DNA of 64,000 bases, taken from contig JBFLWM010000041.1 of the NCBI GenBank assembly GCA_040755915.1, positions 62,001 to 126,000 of the forward strand, read 5' to 3'. This DNA is from Sulfurivermis sp040755915. Lineage in GTDB: Bacteria > Pseudomonadota > Gammaproteobacteria > Thiohalomonadales > Thiohalomonadaceae. This document shows positions 14,968-24,788 of the stretch, in pieces. The notes under the pieces were generated by a model. It saw only the letters and a list, made by a program, of their open reading frames with translations, searched no databases and was not told where the DNA came from. The first letter of the stretch is position 1. Each line of letters opens with the position of its first letter. The position numbers were made by a program, and so were the translations under genes.

Positions 14968-16059
14968 ATGGGATTCAAGTGCGGTATCGTCGGTCTGCCC
15001 AATGTCGGCAAGTCCACGCTGTTCAATGCGCTGACCAAGGCGGGCATCGAGGCGGCCAATTATCCGTTCTGCACCATCGAGCCCAACGTCGGCATCGTGC
15101 CGGTGCCGGACCCGCGCATGGACAAGCTGGCGGCGATCGTCAAGCCGCAGCGCGTGCTGCCCACCACCATGGAGTTCGTCGACATCGCCGGCCTGGTGGC
15201 CGGTGCCTCCAAGGGCGAGGGCCTGGGCAACAAGTTCCTCGCCAATATCCGCGAAACCGATGCCATCGCCCATGTTGTGCGCTGCTTCGAGGACGGCAAC
15301 GTGGTGCACGTCGCCGGCAAGGTGCGCCCGCTCGACGACATCGAGGTGATCAACACCGAGCTGGCCCTGGCCGACATGGAGTCGGTGGAGAAGGGCATCC
15401 TGCGCGTGGCCAAGGTGGCCAAGAGCGGTGACAAGGAGGCCAAGGCCAAGCTGGCGGTGCTGGAGCGGGTCAAGACGCATCTTGACGGCGCCCAGCCGGT
15501 GCGCGCCCTGGGCTTGTCCAAGGACGAGCTGGCGCACCTGTACGACCTGCACCTGCTCACCGTGAAGCCCACCATGTACATCGCCAACGTGGCGGAGGAC
15601 GGTTTCGAGAACAACCCGCACCTCGACGCGGTGCGTGAATTTGCCGCCGCCGAGGGCGCGGTGGTGGTGGCCGTGTGTGCCTCCATCGAATCGGAACTGG
15701 TGGACCTGGATGACGAGGAGAAAGAGGTGTTCCTTGCCGAGATGGGGCTGGAGGAGCCGGGCCTGAACCGCGTCATTCGCGGCGGTTACACGCTGCTGGG
15801 CCTGCAGACCTACTTCACCGCCGGCGTGAAGGAGGTGCGCGCCTGGACCGTGCCCATCGGCGCCACCGCGCCGCAGGCCGCCGGCGTCATCCACACCGAT
15901 TTCGAGCGCGGCTTCATCCGTGCCGAGGTGATCGCCTATGAAGACTTCATCAAGTACAACGGTGAGCAGGGCGCCAAGGAGGCCGGCAAGCTGCGCCTGG
16001 AGGGCAAGGAGTACATCGTGCAGGACGGCGACGTCATGCACTTCCGCTTCAACGTCTGA
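14968..16059 (+). CDS. ychF: Ribosome-binding ATPase YchF
   Basis: YchF is an Obg-related P-loop protein that prefers ATP and associates with ribosomes; it modulates oxidative-stress responses. The 363 residues match the family. The P-loop GLPNVGKS is at 9-16, the switch region NYPFCTIEPNVG follows, and a C-terminal TGS domain ends with EGKEYIVQDGDVMHFRFNV. The gene is the last member of the lolB-to-ychF series. Confidence 0.97.
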   Translation: MGFKCGIVGLPNVGKSTLFNALTKAGIEAANYPFCTIEPNVGIVPVPDPRMDKLAAIVKPQRVLPTTMEFVDIAGLVAGASKGEGLGNKFLANIRETDAIAHVVRCFEDGNVVHVAGKVRPLDDIEVINTELALADMESVEKGILRVAKVAKSGDKEAKAKLAVLERVKTHLDGAQPVRALGLSKDELAHLYDLHLLTVKPTMYIANVAEDGFENNPHLDAVREFAAAEGAVVVAVCASIESELVDLDDEEKEVFLAEMGLEEPGLNRVIRGGYTLLGLQTYFTAGVKEVRAWTVPIGATAPQAAGVIHTDFERGFIRAEVIAYEDFIKYNGEQGAKEAGKLRLEGKEYIVQDGDVMHFRFNV

Positions 16060-16065
16060 GTCGCC

Positions 16066-16094
16066 TTGACAAGGGCGGCCCCGATCCGGACAAT
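16066..16094 (+). promoter_or_regulatory. Sigma-70 promoter for tRNA-Met
   Basis: A consensus -35 TTGACA (16066-16071), 17-base spacer and -10-like GACAAT (16089-16094) lie 42 bases upstream of the tRNA-Met gene and just after the ychF stop. Confidence 0.65.
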
Positions 16095-16135
16095 TGCCGT
16101 TCTTTTCGGGCCGCCCGGCCCCGGTTTTACCCTTC

Positions 16136-16212
16136 GGCTACGTAGCTCAGCTGGTTAGAGCACAGCACTCATAATGCTGGGGTCCTCAGTTCGATTCTGA
16201 GCGTAGCCACCA
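16136..16212 (+). tRNA. tRNA-Met, elongator (anticodon CAT)
   Basis: A 77-base cloverleaf with encoded CCA. GGCTACG (16136-16142) pairs with CGTAGCC (16202-16208); discriminator A and CCA end at 16212. The anticodon stem CAGCA/TGCTG encloses CTCATAA, anticodon CAT at 16170-16172. The acceptor stem pairs fully and the sequence resembles the E. coli metT elongator, which argues against an initiator. A CAT-anticodon tRNA-Ile cannot be strictly excluded but the body fits Met. Confidence 0.95.
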
Positions 16213-16228
16213 TCTTCAGCAGCACAAG

Positions 16229-16262
16229 AAAGGGCCGCAAGCGATTGCGGCCCTTTTCTTTT
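16229..16262 (+). terminator. Terminator after tRNA-Met
   Basis: A perfect 11-bp stem (AAGGGCCGCAA at 16230-16240 with TTGCGGCCCTT at 16245-16255) and GCGA loop are followed by TTCTTTTG. It ends the tRNA-Met transcript. Confidence 0.85.
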
Positions 16263-16356
16263 GTCCTCCTTGCGGGAATGAAATCCGGTCCTGGTGCCAC
16301 CAACACTGGAGAGAAGGTGTCGCCCGTCATTCATTTAACCGGAGGAGAATCTGGCC

Positions 16357-16884
16357 ATGTCCCATGTTTCGTATGCCCATGCCCCGCTTCCGCGCCAGGC
16401 CCGCGGCGGCTGGTTGCTGGTCCTGTGCAGCGTGTTGCTGCTGGCCCTGGCGGTGCCACAGGCGCGTGCCGAGGGCATGGCGAAGGTGGTCTACCATGCC
16501 GACTTTGCCGACCCGCGCCGCTTCAGCGCGATGCTGACCAGCATCAACAACATGGTCAACCACTACGCCAACGAATTCATCGAGTACGACGTGCGCATCG
16601 TGTTCGTGGCACATGGCGTGCGCTTCGTTACCGATGACAAGCTCGCGGGCACGCCCTTCGCCGAGGACAAGCAGCTGGCCGGGCAGCGCGAGAACCTGCG
16701 TGGTCGTCTGCTGACGCTGGCGGAGCTGCACAACGTCAAGCTGGAGCTGTGCAACATCACGCGCAGCCAGATCGGCCTGGCGGAGGACAGGCTGTACAGT
16801 GCCGTGGAGCTGATCCCGTCGGGGGTGGTACGGCTGGCGCAGTTGCAGCAGGAAGAGGGCTTTGCCTACATCAAGATCGAGTAG
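16357..16884 (+). CDS. Exported DsrE/DsrF-like protein
   Basis: A 175-residue protein with a long twin-positive N-terminus and signal peptide ending near ARA-E (residue 39). The mature domain has the DsrE-fold pattern: KVVYHADF strand, RFSAMLTSINNMVNHY helix, VRIVFVAHGVRF strand, a middle Leu-rich helix and a conserved Cys132 in LELCNITRS. DsrE-family proteins transfer sulfur or bind persulfide; this exported type is common in sulfur-metabolising proteobacteria but its substrate is not established. A GGAGGAG ribosome site supports the start. It is monocistronic, convergent with the SCO operon. Confidence 0.85.
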   Translation: MSHVSYAHAPLPRQARGGWLLVLCSVLLLALAVPQARAEGMAKVVYHADFADPRRFSAMLTSINNMVNHYANEFIEYDVRIVFVAHGVRFVTDDKLAGTPFAEDKQLAGQRENLRGRLLTLAELHNVKLELCNITRSQIGLAEDRLYSAVELIPSGVVRLAQLQQEEGFAYIKIE

Positions 16885-16928
16885 GCACATCATCCGCGCT
16901 GCCATGCAGTGCGGATGGCGCGGGTTTC

Positions 16929-17504
16929 TTACAGGAAGTCTTTGATACGCGCCGCCATGTCCCTGGCCAGGATGCCGTGGGCGAACTTGACCAGCAGGCG
17001 GCCGTCGGGGGCGAGCAGGAACACCCCGGCGGAGTGGTCCATCTGGTACTGATCGGGCGGCATGCCCGGTGCCTGCACCTTCTCGTAGGTGACGCGGAAG
17101 TTGGCGGCGGTGCGCGCCAGCAGTTCCGGCGAGCCGGTGAGGCCGACGATGCTGGGGTGGAAGTAGGAGACGTATTCGCGCAGCACCTGCGGCGTGTCGC
17201 GCTCCGGATCGACGCTGATGAACAGCGGCTGGATGCGTGCGGCATCCTCACCGAGCAGCTTGAGCGCCTGGGTGATCACCATCAGCGCCGAGGGACAGAC
17301 GTCGGGGCAGAAGGTGTAGCCGAAGTAGATCAGCTGGTAGCGGTTGCCGAAATCGCGATCGGTCACCATCTCGCCATAGTGATTCAGCATCATGAAACGG
17401 GTGTTGATGGGCGCCTGATCTTCCGCTGCGTGCAGCGCGGGCATCAGCGCCAGCAGGAGCAGCAGCAACAGGGGGCGAGCCTTGGGAAGTGACGGCATGG
17501 GCAA
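16929..17504 (-). CDS. SCO1/SenC-family copper chaperone
   Basis: A 191-residue exported thioredoxin-fold protein that delivers copper to cytochrome oxidase CuA or acts as a thiol reductase. A signal peptide (residues 1-27) is followed by the copper motif FCPDVCP (Cys66, Cys70) and the third ligand His157 in MDHSAGVF. All three ligands are present. It starts 9 bases after the upstream small secreted protein ends, so the two form an operon. No cytochrome oxidase genes are in the window. Confidence 0.92.
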   Translation of the reverse strand: MPMPSLPKARPLLLLLLLALMPALHAAEDQAPINTRFMMLNHYGEMVTDRDFGNRYQLIYFGYTFCPDVCPSALMVITQALKLLGEDAARIQPLFISVDPERDTPQVLREYVSYFHPSIVGLTGSPELLARTAANFRVTYEKVQAPGMPPDQYQMDHSAGVFLLAPDGRLLVKFAHGILARDMAARIKDFL

Positions 17505-17513
17505 GTCTCCTGA

Positions 17514-17867
17514 CTACGGTTGCGGCTGTGCGTAGGCCTTTTGCAGCGCGGTGATGGCACCGTCCACCTCGCTGTGGAAGGGGGCCAGATTGGGACAGGG
17601 CTGGCGCTTCTCCACCATGCGCAGGAAGGACTTCTGCGTTTCCTGTTCGAACAGATCGCCAAGCTGGCTGACCTTGGGCACGGTGTTGACGAGGGCCTGT
17701 TTCATCCGGCGCATGTCGGCACCGTAGCCGCATTGCAGGGCGACGCCGTTGAGTTCACCGAGGCGAATCACGGTTTCATGCTGCAGCGGCGTGAAGGCCG
17801 CGGCATCGAGGGCCAGCAGCAGGCCGGGCAGTGCGAGGGCGAAATGTCGTATGCGGCGCATGGTCAT
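17514..17867 (-). CDS. Small exported hypothetical protein upstream of SCO
   Basis: A 117-residue protein with a signal peptide (cleavage near AAA-F, residue 24 or so); an alternative ATG 6 bases downstream is equally possible. The mature part is helical with two cysteines (QCGYG and QPCPN) that could form one disulfide or bind metal. I do not recognise the family. It is co-transcribed with the SCO chaperone, so a role in periplasmic copper or redox handling is a guess from context. Confidence 0.7.
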   Translation of the reverse strand: MTMRRIRHFALALPGLLLALDAAAFTPLQHETVIRLGELNGVALQCGYGADMRRMKQALVNTVPKVSQLGDLFEQETQKSFLRMVEKRQPCPNLAPFHSEVDGAITALQKAYAQPQP

Positions 17868-17987
17868 GATTCACGGGTTGAAAGGGCGCATCACTGTAAC
17901 GCCATTGCGGACGGTTATGCCACCCGCCTGCCGGGTGCGTTAGGATAACCCCAGGCCAAGAATGTCAAACATCGGATGGAGCCCGCC

Positions 17988-18269
17988 ATGATCAATGTCA
18001 AACGCCTGGTGCTGGATGTGCTCAAGCCGCACCACCCCAATGCGCTGGAGTTCGCCCATGCCGTTGCCGCGACCAGCCCGGATTGCCGGGTGCAGGTGAC
18101 GGTGCTGGAGGTGGATGAGAAGACCGAGACCCTGAAGGTGGAGGTGACGGGCAGCGCGCTGGATTTCGAGCGTGTGCACGAGGCCATCGGCCAGTGCGGC
18201 GGTTCCCTGCACAGCATCGACGAGGTCGAGGTGTGCAGCGGCGGCAGCGGCGGCAGCGGCGGGGCCTGA
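17988..18269 (+). CDS. DUF211-family protein
   Basis: A 93-residue protein matching the DUF211 (COG1888, MTH889-like) family, mostly known from archaea: the opening KRLVLDVLKPHHPNALEFA, the middle VTVLEVDEKTETLKVEV and the end GGSLHSIDEVEV are characteristic. ATG 17988 has GGAG 7 bases upstream; an ATG at 17976 overlaps that site and is less likely. The C-terminus is a Gly-Ser tail from a GGCAGC repeat. The next gene, a VIT1/CCC1 transporter, starts 1 base after the stop. A regulatory or metal-sensing partnership with the transporter is inferred. Confidence 0.88.
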   Translation: MINVKRLVLDVLKPHHPNALEFAHAVAATSPDCRVQVTVLEVDEKTETLKVEVTGSALDFERVHEAIGQCGGSLHSIDEVEVCSGGSGGSGGA

Positions 18270-18270
18270 C

Positions 18271-18849
18271 GTGCAGTGGCTGCACCGTGCCCGCCTGTGG
18301 CTGGACATCACCCGCTCGCGGGGCATTGCGCGGCGCTATTTCGTCGTCAATGGTTTTGACGGCGCCCTGACCATGCTGGGGCTGATCATGGGTTTCACGA
18401 TCAGCGGCGCCAGTGATCTTGTCGTGGTGCTGAATGCCTGCCTCGGCGCGGCCATTGCGCTGGGCGTCAGCGGAGTGAGCAGTGCCTATGTCAGCGAGGC
18501 GGCGGAGCGGCGCAAGGCACTGGCCGAGCTGGAGGCGGCGATGGGCAAGGATCTGGGCGGCAGCGCCCATGGTCATGCCGCACGCTGGGTACCGCTGCTG
18601 ATTGCCCTGGTCAACGGCGCCGCACCGCTGTTCATCTCGCTGTTCATCCTGCTGCCGCTGTGGCTGGCCCGCGCCGGGGTGCCGCTGCCCTGGCTGCCCC
18701 TGCATACGGCGCTGGGCTGTGCCGTCGTCGCGGTATTCCTGCTGGGGGTGTTTCTCGGGCGGGTTTCCGGCCAGCACTGGTTGCGCAGCGGCCTGCAGAC
18801 CCTGTTCATCGCCCTGCTGACGATGGGACTGGTGTGGTTGCTGGAGTGA
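18271..18849 (+). CDS. VIT1/CCC1-like membrane transporter
   Basis: A 192-residue inner-membrane protein; GTG 18271 directly follows the DUF211 stop, and an upstream in-frame start would only read out-of-frame DUF211 codons. The sequence NGFDGALTMLGLIMGF and the first two helices match the vacuolar iron/manganese transporter (VIT1/CCC1) family, followed by a cytoplasmic AERRKALAELE helix and three further membrane helices. Iron or manganese transport is inferred from the family; substrate unproven. Translational coupling with the DUF211 gene is very likely. Confidence 0.85.
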   Translation: MQWLHRARLWLDITRSRGIARRYFVVNGFDGALTMLGLIMGFTISGASDLVVVLNACLGAAIALGVSGVSSAYVSEAAERRKALAELEAAMGKDLGGSAHGHAARWVPLLIALVNGAAPLFISLFILLPLWLARAGVPLPWLPLHTALGCAVVAVFLLGVFLGRVSGQHWLRSGLQTLFIALLTMGLVWLLE

Positions 18850-18857
18850 GACCGCGG

Positions 18858-19331
18858 CTATAGGTGCTGTTCCAGGCCGTGGGCCTTGAGGCCCCAGGCC
18901 AGGATGGAGAACAGCTTGCGGTTGGTGTTGCGCAGCCGGCCCACCAGGGCGGTGATGAGTTCGCGCAGCACCGCATAGCCGGTGTCCGGGTGGGCATCGA
19001 GGAAGGCCAGCAACTGCTGGCCGTCCAGGCCAATGACCTCGCAGTCGCTGATGGCCATGGCCGAGGCGGAGCGTGCCTGCCGATCGAACAGCGCCAGCTC
19101 GCCGAAGATTTCCCCCGCTTCCAGGTCACATACCCCCGGGTGGATGTGGCGCCCGGCGTCCAGTTCCAGGTCGGCAATGATGCGCACCCGGCCCGCTTCG
19201 AGCAGGTACAGCCGATCGGCCGGCTCACCTTCCCGGAAGATGTACTCGTTGGCCGGCCAGCGCAGGCGGTGCCAGTCGCGCCCTTCCTGGAACTCCGGGT
19301 GGTCGAGCAGCTTGCGCAGGGTCTGTTGCAT
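18858..19331 (-). CDS. Stand-alone cyclic-nucleotide-binding-domain protein
   Basis: A 157-residue protein made of one cNMP-binding jelly roll. The ATG at 19331 (MQQTLRKLLDHP) is chosen; a longer frame exists but adds non-conserved residues. The domain shows the IFREGEPADRLYLLEAGRVRI opening, GEIFGELALFD and RSASAMAISDCEVIGLD, typical of Crp/Fnr N-terminal domains, with the phosphate-binding-cassette Glu and Arg. No helix-turn-helix follows, so it is not a DNA-binding regulator. The C-terminal helix may mediate dimerisation. Partner unknown. Confidence 0.88.
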   Translation of the reverse strand: MQQTLRKLLDHPEFQEGRDWHRLRWPANEYIFREGEPADRLYLLEAGRVRIIADLELDAGRHIHPGVCDLEAGEIFGELALFDRQARSASAMAISDCEVIGLDGQQLLAFLDAHPDTGYAVLRELITALVGRLRNTNRKLFSILAWGLKAHGLEQHL

Positions 19332-19405
19332 CGGCGTGCTCCACAGGCGTGGGGGAAATCGATTATTAGCCCAAACGCATGGGGTTTTCCAGCGCCCGTA
19401 CCGGC

Positions 19406-20893
19406 TCAGGAGGAGCAACTGATGGCCAGCCGGCGGCCCCAGTCCGGCGGTGGTGCGGCGTAGTTTTCGTAGCCCGGATGCTCGTCGAACGGGGTGTGCA
19501 GCAGGCGCAGCAGGGTTTCGATTTCACCGTTGTCACCCTGCTGCGCCCGGGTGATGGCCTGTTGGGCCAGATAGTTGCGCAGGATGTATTTCGGGTTGAC
19601 CCGGCGCATGGCATCGCCGCGGGCGGCGTCGTCGCTCTGCTCGGCAGCGAGGCGGTCGCGGTAGCCCGCCGCCCAGCGGTCGAAGGCGGCGCGGTCCGGG
19701 AACATGTCGCGCAGGGCCGTGTTGCGCGCCCCCGGCGTGCTGTCGAAGCGGCTCAGGGCGCGGAAGAAGTTGCTGTAGTCGATGTGCTGGGCGGCGAGCA
19801 GCTGCAGCAGGTCGTGCAGCAGCGGCGCGTCGCTGCCGGGCGCAGGCTCGCGCAGTCCCAGCTTGCGCTGCATCAGCTCCTGGTAGTGGGCATGAAAGGC
19901 CGGGGCGTATTCGTCCAGCACGGCGTTGGCGTGTTCCACGGCCGCCTCCACCGGCTCGCCCAGCAGGGGCAGCAGGGCCTGGCCCAGGCAGCTCAGGTTC
20001 CAGTGGGCGATATCGGGCTGGCGGTCGAAGGCGTAGCGCCCCCCGTAGTCGGAATGGTTGCAGACCAGGCCGGGAGCGAAATCGTCGAGGAAGGCGTAGG
20101 GGCCGTAGTCCAGGGTCAGGCCGAGGATGGACATGTTGTCGGTGTTCATCACGCCGTGGGCGAAACCTGCCGCCTGCCACTGGGCGATGAGGCGGGCGGT
20201 ACGCTCCGTTACCGTGCGGAACAGTCCCAGATAGGGGCTCTTTTCCTCTGCCAGTTCCGGGTAGTGGTGGGTGATGACGTAGTCGGCCAGACGGCGCAGG
20301 TGGTCGAACTGGTTGCGGTAGTAGAACACCTCGAAGGAGCCGAAGCGCACATGGCTGGGCGCCAGCCGTACCAGCAGGGCACCGCTTTCCGGCTCCTCGC
20401 GCCACACCTCCTCGTCGCTGCCGAACAGGCACAGGGCACGGGTGGTGGGTATGCCGAGGCCGTGCATCGCCTCGCTGCACAGATATTCGCGGATGGTCGA
20501 GCGCAGCACGGCGCGGCCGTCACCGCGGCGCGAATAGGGCGTCAGCCCGGCGCCCTTCAACTGTACCTCCCAGCGTTCGCCCCGGTCGTTCTGCACCTCT
20601 CCGAGCAGGATGGCGCGGCCGTCCCCCAGTTGCGGCACGTAGTGGCCGAACTGGTGGCCGGCATAGAGCGCCGCCAGCGGCTCGCTGCCTGGCAGCGGGT
20701 TCTGTCCCGACAGCCAGGCGGTGAACTCCGGGCGCAGCGCCTCCAGCGGATCGAGGTCGAGCAGTTTCGCCGCCGCCGGATTGAAGCTGAGCAGACGCGT
20801 GCCTGCCAGCGGCGTGGGCTGCAGGCGGGTATGGAATGTCTGCGGCAGGCGGGCGTAGCTGTTGGTGAGATTGAGCTGATCGAGGCGGCGCAT
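19406..20893 (-). CDS. selO: Protein adenylyltransferase SelO (YdiU)
   Basis: SelO is a pseudokinase-fold enzyme that AMPylates protein hydroxyls during oxidative stress. The 495-residue product, starting MRRLDQLNLTNSYARLP, is of typical length. Family motifs include GRWEVQLKGAGLTPYSRRGDGRAVLR, HGVMNTDNMSILG and DYGPYAFLDDF, which line the flipped ATP site. E. coli SelO ends in a C-terminal cysteine; here the end reads SCSS, with Cys at the third position from the end. The start overlaps no gene and faces the divergent MASE1-GGDEF gene. Confidence 0.94.
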   Translation of the reverse strand: MRRLDQLNLTNSYARLPQTFHTRLQPTPLAGTRLLSFNPAAAKLLDLDPLEALRPEFTAWLSGQNPLPGSEPLAALYAGHQFGHYVPQLGDGRAILLGEVQNDRGERWEVQLKGAGLTPYSRRGDGRAVLRSTIREYLCSEAMHGLGIPTTRALCLFGSDEEVWREEPESGALLVRLAPSHVRFGSFEVFYYRNQFDHLRRLADYVITHHYPELAEEKSPYLGLFRTVTERTARLIAQWQAAGFAHGVMNTDNMSILGLTLDYGPYAFLDDFAPGLVCNHSDYGGRYAFDRQPDIAHWNLSCLGQALLPLLGEPVEAAVEHANAVLDEYAPAFHAHYQELMQRKLGLREPAPGSDAPLLHDLLQLLAAQHIDYSNFFRALSRFDSTPGARNTALRDMFPDRAAFDRWAAGYRDRLAAEQSDDAARGDAMRRVNPKYILRNYLAQQAITRAQQGDNGEIETLLRLLHTPFDEHPGYENYAAPPPDWGRRLAISCSS

Positions 20894-21050
20894 GGCGTTC
20901 ACATGGCGGCGGGGCGGATGGCATTCAACCGCGCCGCGACTGGGGCTTTGCGGTGTCGGTCTGTTTAACCATGCAAAACAGTCTACTATTGGAATAAAAG
21001 CGGGTGTTTTATCCCCGGCTAGAAACAGCGGGCCGAAAAAAGGGGGGCAC

Positions 21051-22859
21051 ATGGCTGTGCGCGGCATGATGCAGGGCAAGGGCATCCGGTTACCCATGTG
21101 GTGGCTGGCCGTGGCGGGCGCCTATGGCGCGCTGGGGTTGCTGAGCCTGTATCTGGCCCCGGCGCGCGTCACGGTGGCGCCGTTGTGGCTGCCGGCCGGT
21201 CTTGCCGTGGCCGTCATGCTGCGGTTGGGTTACCAGGCCTGGCCGGGGATCGCCCTCGGTGCCGTCCTGTCCCCCCTGCTGCTTGATCCCCTGCCCGCTA
21301 CACTGGCGTGGCTGGCACCTGGTGCGGTGGCGGAGGCGATGCTGGCGACCTGGCTGATCCGCCGCTGGGTGAACAGCGAGCTGCCGCTCAGTCATATCAG
21401 CGACATCATGCGCGCTATCCTGGCCGTGGCCCTGGCGACCCTGCCCGTCGCCCTGTTCGAGGGCTGGTTGTTGCGCGACGAGTTTGGTCATGCGGGCTGG
21501 CAGGCGGTGCCGGAGTGCTGGCTGGGCAACATGGCGGGTATCCTGCTGTTCACTCCTGTCGTGCTGGCGTGGAGCAATCGCGCCTATGCGCCGCCAGCGG
21601 GCCGGGGTGCTGAGCTGGCGCTGCTGGCCGTGCTGGCCGTACTGGTCAGCCATTGGGTTTTCAGCGCGGCACCGGCCTCCGGTTCACTGGACTTCGTGCT
21701 GCTGGTGTTTTTCATCTGGGCGGCGCTGCGGCTGGAGGTGCGCGGGATGACCACCCTGACCCTGCTCACCGGTCTCGTCGCCGCCTACTACACCGGACAT
21801 GGCCTCGGCCCCCTCGTCGGCCCGTCGGAACTGCTCACCCAGCTCGGCCTGCAGGGGTTCGCCGTGCTGGGGCCGGTGACCGGATTGATCCTGATCGCTG
21901 CCACCCACGAACGGCGTGAGGCGCTGGAGGAACTGCAACTCGCCGCCAAGGTCATCGACAACACCCCGGACGGCGTGATGATCACCGATGCCGACCTTTC
22001 CATCCGTTCGGTCAACCCGGCCTTCACCGCCACCACGGGCTATCGCGAGGACGAGGTGCTGGGGCAGACGCCGCGCCTGCTCGCCTCGGGCCGGCACGAG
22101 GCCGCCTTCTATCAGACCATGTGGCGGCAGATCGCACAGGAGGGGCGCTGGCAGGGCGAGATATGGAACCGGCGCAAGAATGGCGAGATCTATCTGGAGT
22201 GGCTCAACATCATCGCCATCCGCGACAGCCAGGGACAGGTGCTGCACTACGCCGGCATCTTCTCCGATATCGTCACCCAGGAGCACGTGCGCAAGCGTCT
22301 GCACAGTCTGGCCTATTACGATGCGCTCACCGACCTGCCCAACCGCGAGCTGTTTCACGACCGCCTGCACAATGCGCTGGTGCAGGCGCGGCGCGAGCAG
22401 CGGCAGATGGTGTTGCTGTTTCTCGATGTGGACCGCTTCAAGCCGGTCAATGACGTCCATGGCCATGCCGTCGGCGACAGCCTGTTGCGGGTGATCGCTG
22501 ACGTGTTGCGCCTGTGCGTGCGCGAGAGCGACACGGTGGCGCGGCTCGGCGGCGACGAGTTCACCGTGATCCTCACCGGTGTGAATGGCAGCGATGATGC
22601 CGCCCAGGTGGCGGACAAGATTATCGCGGCCTTTGCGCAGCCGTTTCAGGTGGAGGGGCGCGAGCTGTCGGTGGGCGTCAGTATCGGCATCGCCCTGTTC
22701 CCCGGCGACGCCCATGACGAGGCGATGCTGCTGCGCCATGCCGATGCGGCGATGTATGCGGCCAAGCAGGCCGGCCGCAACAACTACCAGTATTTCCGTC
22801 CGCAGATGGCCACTCTCTTCGCCGCCAGTCGCTACAATCAGGGCCCCGGGCGCGGTTGA
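21051..22859 (+). CDS. Membrane diguanylate cyclase, MASE1-PAS-GGDEF
   Basis: A 602-residue protein. ATG 21051 is preceded by GGGGGG and begins just before the first helix. Residues about 15-275 form a MASE1 sensor with eight or so membrane helices (APLWLPAGLAVA is typical). A PAS domain follows (VIDNTPDGVMITDADLSIRSVNPAF) with its PAC segment, then a GGDEF domain with an intact GGDEF signature at 500-504. No EAL domain. It should make c-di-GMP from GTP in response to a membrane or PAS-bound signal. It is divergent from selO. Confidence 0.93.
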   Translation: MAVRGMMQGKGIRLPMWWLAVAGAYGALGLLSLYLAPARVTVAPLWLPAGLAVAVMLRLGYQAWPGIALGAVLSPLLLDPLPATLAWLAPGAVAEAMLATWLIRRWVNSELPLSHISDIMRAILAVALATLPVALFEGWLLRDEFGHAGWQAVPECWLGNMAGILLFTPVVLAWSNRAYAPPAGRGAELALLAVLAVLVSHWVFSAAPASGSLDFVLLVFFIWAALRLEVRGMTTLTLLTGLVAAYYTGHGLGPLVGPSELLTQLGLQGFAVLGPVTGLILIAATHERREALEELQLAAKVIDNTPDGVMITDADLSIRSVNPAFTATTGYREDEVLGQTPRLLASGRHEAAFYQTMWRQIAQEGRWQGEIWNRRKNGEIYLEWLNIIAIRDSQGQVLHYAGIFSDIVTQEHVRKRLHSLAYYDALTDLPNRELFHDRLHNALVQARREQRQMVLLFLDVDRFKPVNDVHGHAVGDSLLRVIADVLRLCVRESDTVARLGGDEFTVILTGVNGSDDAAQVADKIIAAFAQPFQVEGRELSVGVSIGIALFPGDAHDEAMLLRHADAAMYAAKQAGRNNYQYFRPQMATLFAASRYNQGPGRG

Positions 22860-22912
22860 CAGGGACGGCGTGGCGGGCAAGACTTGGCCTCCTTTTTCTG
22901 CCCGTCCATGCC

Positions 22913-23790
<878 letters not shown>

Positions 23791-23794
<4 letters not shown>

Positions 23795-24786
23795 TGCTCA
23801 AGCGTCTGCTGGCGGTATTCGTCGCGCGCAACAAGGAGTTCCTGCGCGACCGTGCCGCGCTGGGCTGGAATCTGCTGTTTCCGGTATTGATAGTCGCCGG
23901 ATTTGCCTTCGCCTTTTCCGGCGAACCGGCGCCGCTGTACAAGGTGGGCGTCGTCGGCCACACGCCGCAGAGCGGTTTCTTCTCCACCCCGCAGGTGCAG
24001 CTCATCGCCGTGGACGACCTCGCCGGCGCCGTCACCAAGGTCGAGCGGCACCGGCTGGACCTGCTGGTGGACGCGACCGGGGGCCGTTACTGGGTGAACG
24101 ACGAATCGCCGCGCGGCCAGTTGCTGGAGCGGCTGCTGCTGGGCAGCGGCGGCAGCGCGCTGCAGAAGCAGGCGGTGAGCGGCCGCATCATCCGTTATGT
24201 GGACTGGCTGATCCCGGGTGTACTGGGCATGAACATCATGTTCAGCGCACTGTACGGTGTCGGTTATGTCATCGTGCGCTACCGCAAGAACGGTGTGCTC
24301 AAGCGTCTCAAGGCCACGCCGCTGTCGGCCATCGAGTTTCTCGCCGCGCAGATCGTTTCGCGTCTGTGGCTGATCGTCGCGGTCGTGGTGGTGGTGTTCT
24401 TCGGCACCCACCTGTTCGTCGACTTCGCCATGTACGGCGACTATCTCGCCCTGTTCATAGCCTTCGCCATGGGGGGGATCTGCATGATCAGCATGGGGCT
24501 GGTGATCGCCGCGCGCATCGCCAGCGAAGAGCTGGCCGAGGGACTGCTCAACCTGATCAGCTGGCCGATGATGTTTCTCTCCGGCGTGTGGTTTTCGCTC
24601 GAGGGCACCCACCCGCTGGTGCAGCAGCTGGCGCAGGCGTTTCCGCTCACCCACATGATCGATGCCGCGCGCGCCGTGATGCTCGATGGCGCCAGTCTCG
24701 CCGCCATCGCGCCGCAGCTTGGCGTGCTGCTGGCGATGACGGTGGGGTTCCTGGCAGTCGGTGCCTGGCTGTTCCGCTGGGAGTGA
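23791..24786 (+). CDS. ABC-2 type permease
   Basis: A 331-residue membrane protein, translationally coupled to the ATPase by an ATGA overlap. One helix near the N-terminus, a periplasmic domain (to about residue 140) and five C-terminal helices follow the ABC-2 (DrrB/NodJ) layout. GVLGMNIMFSALYGVGYVIVRYRKNGVLKRLKATP in this region is characteristic of the family. The next gene starts 2 bases later. Substrate unknown. Confidence 0.9.
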
Positions 24787-24788
24787 GC

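Noticed and set aside
18238..18266. GGCAGC tandem repeat
   Set aside because: It simply encodes the Gly-Ser tail of the DUF211 protein; low complexity rather than a microsatellite of note.
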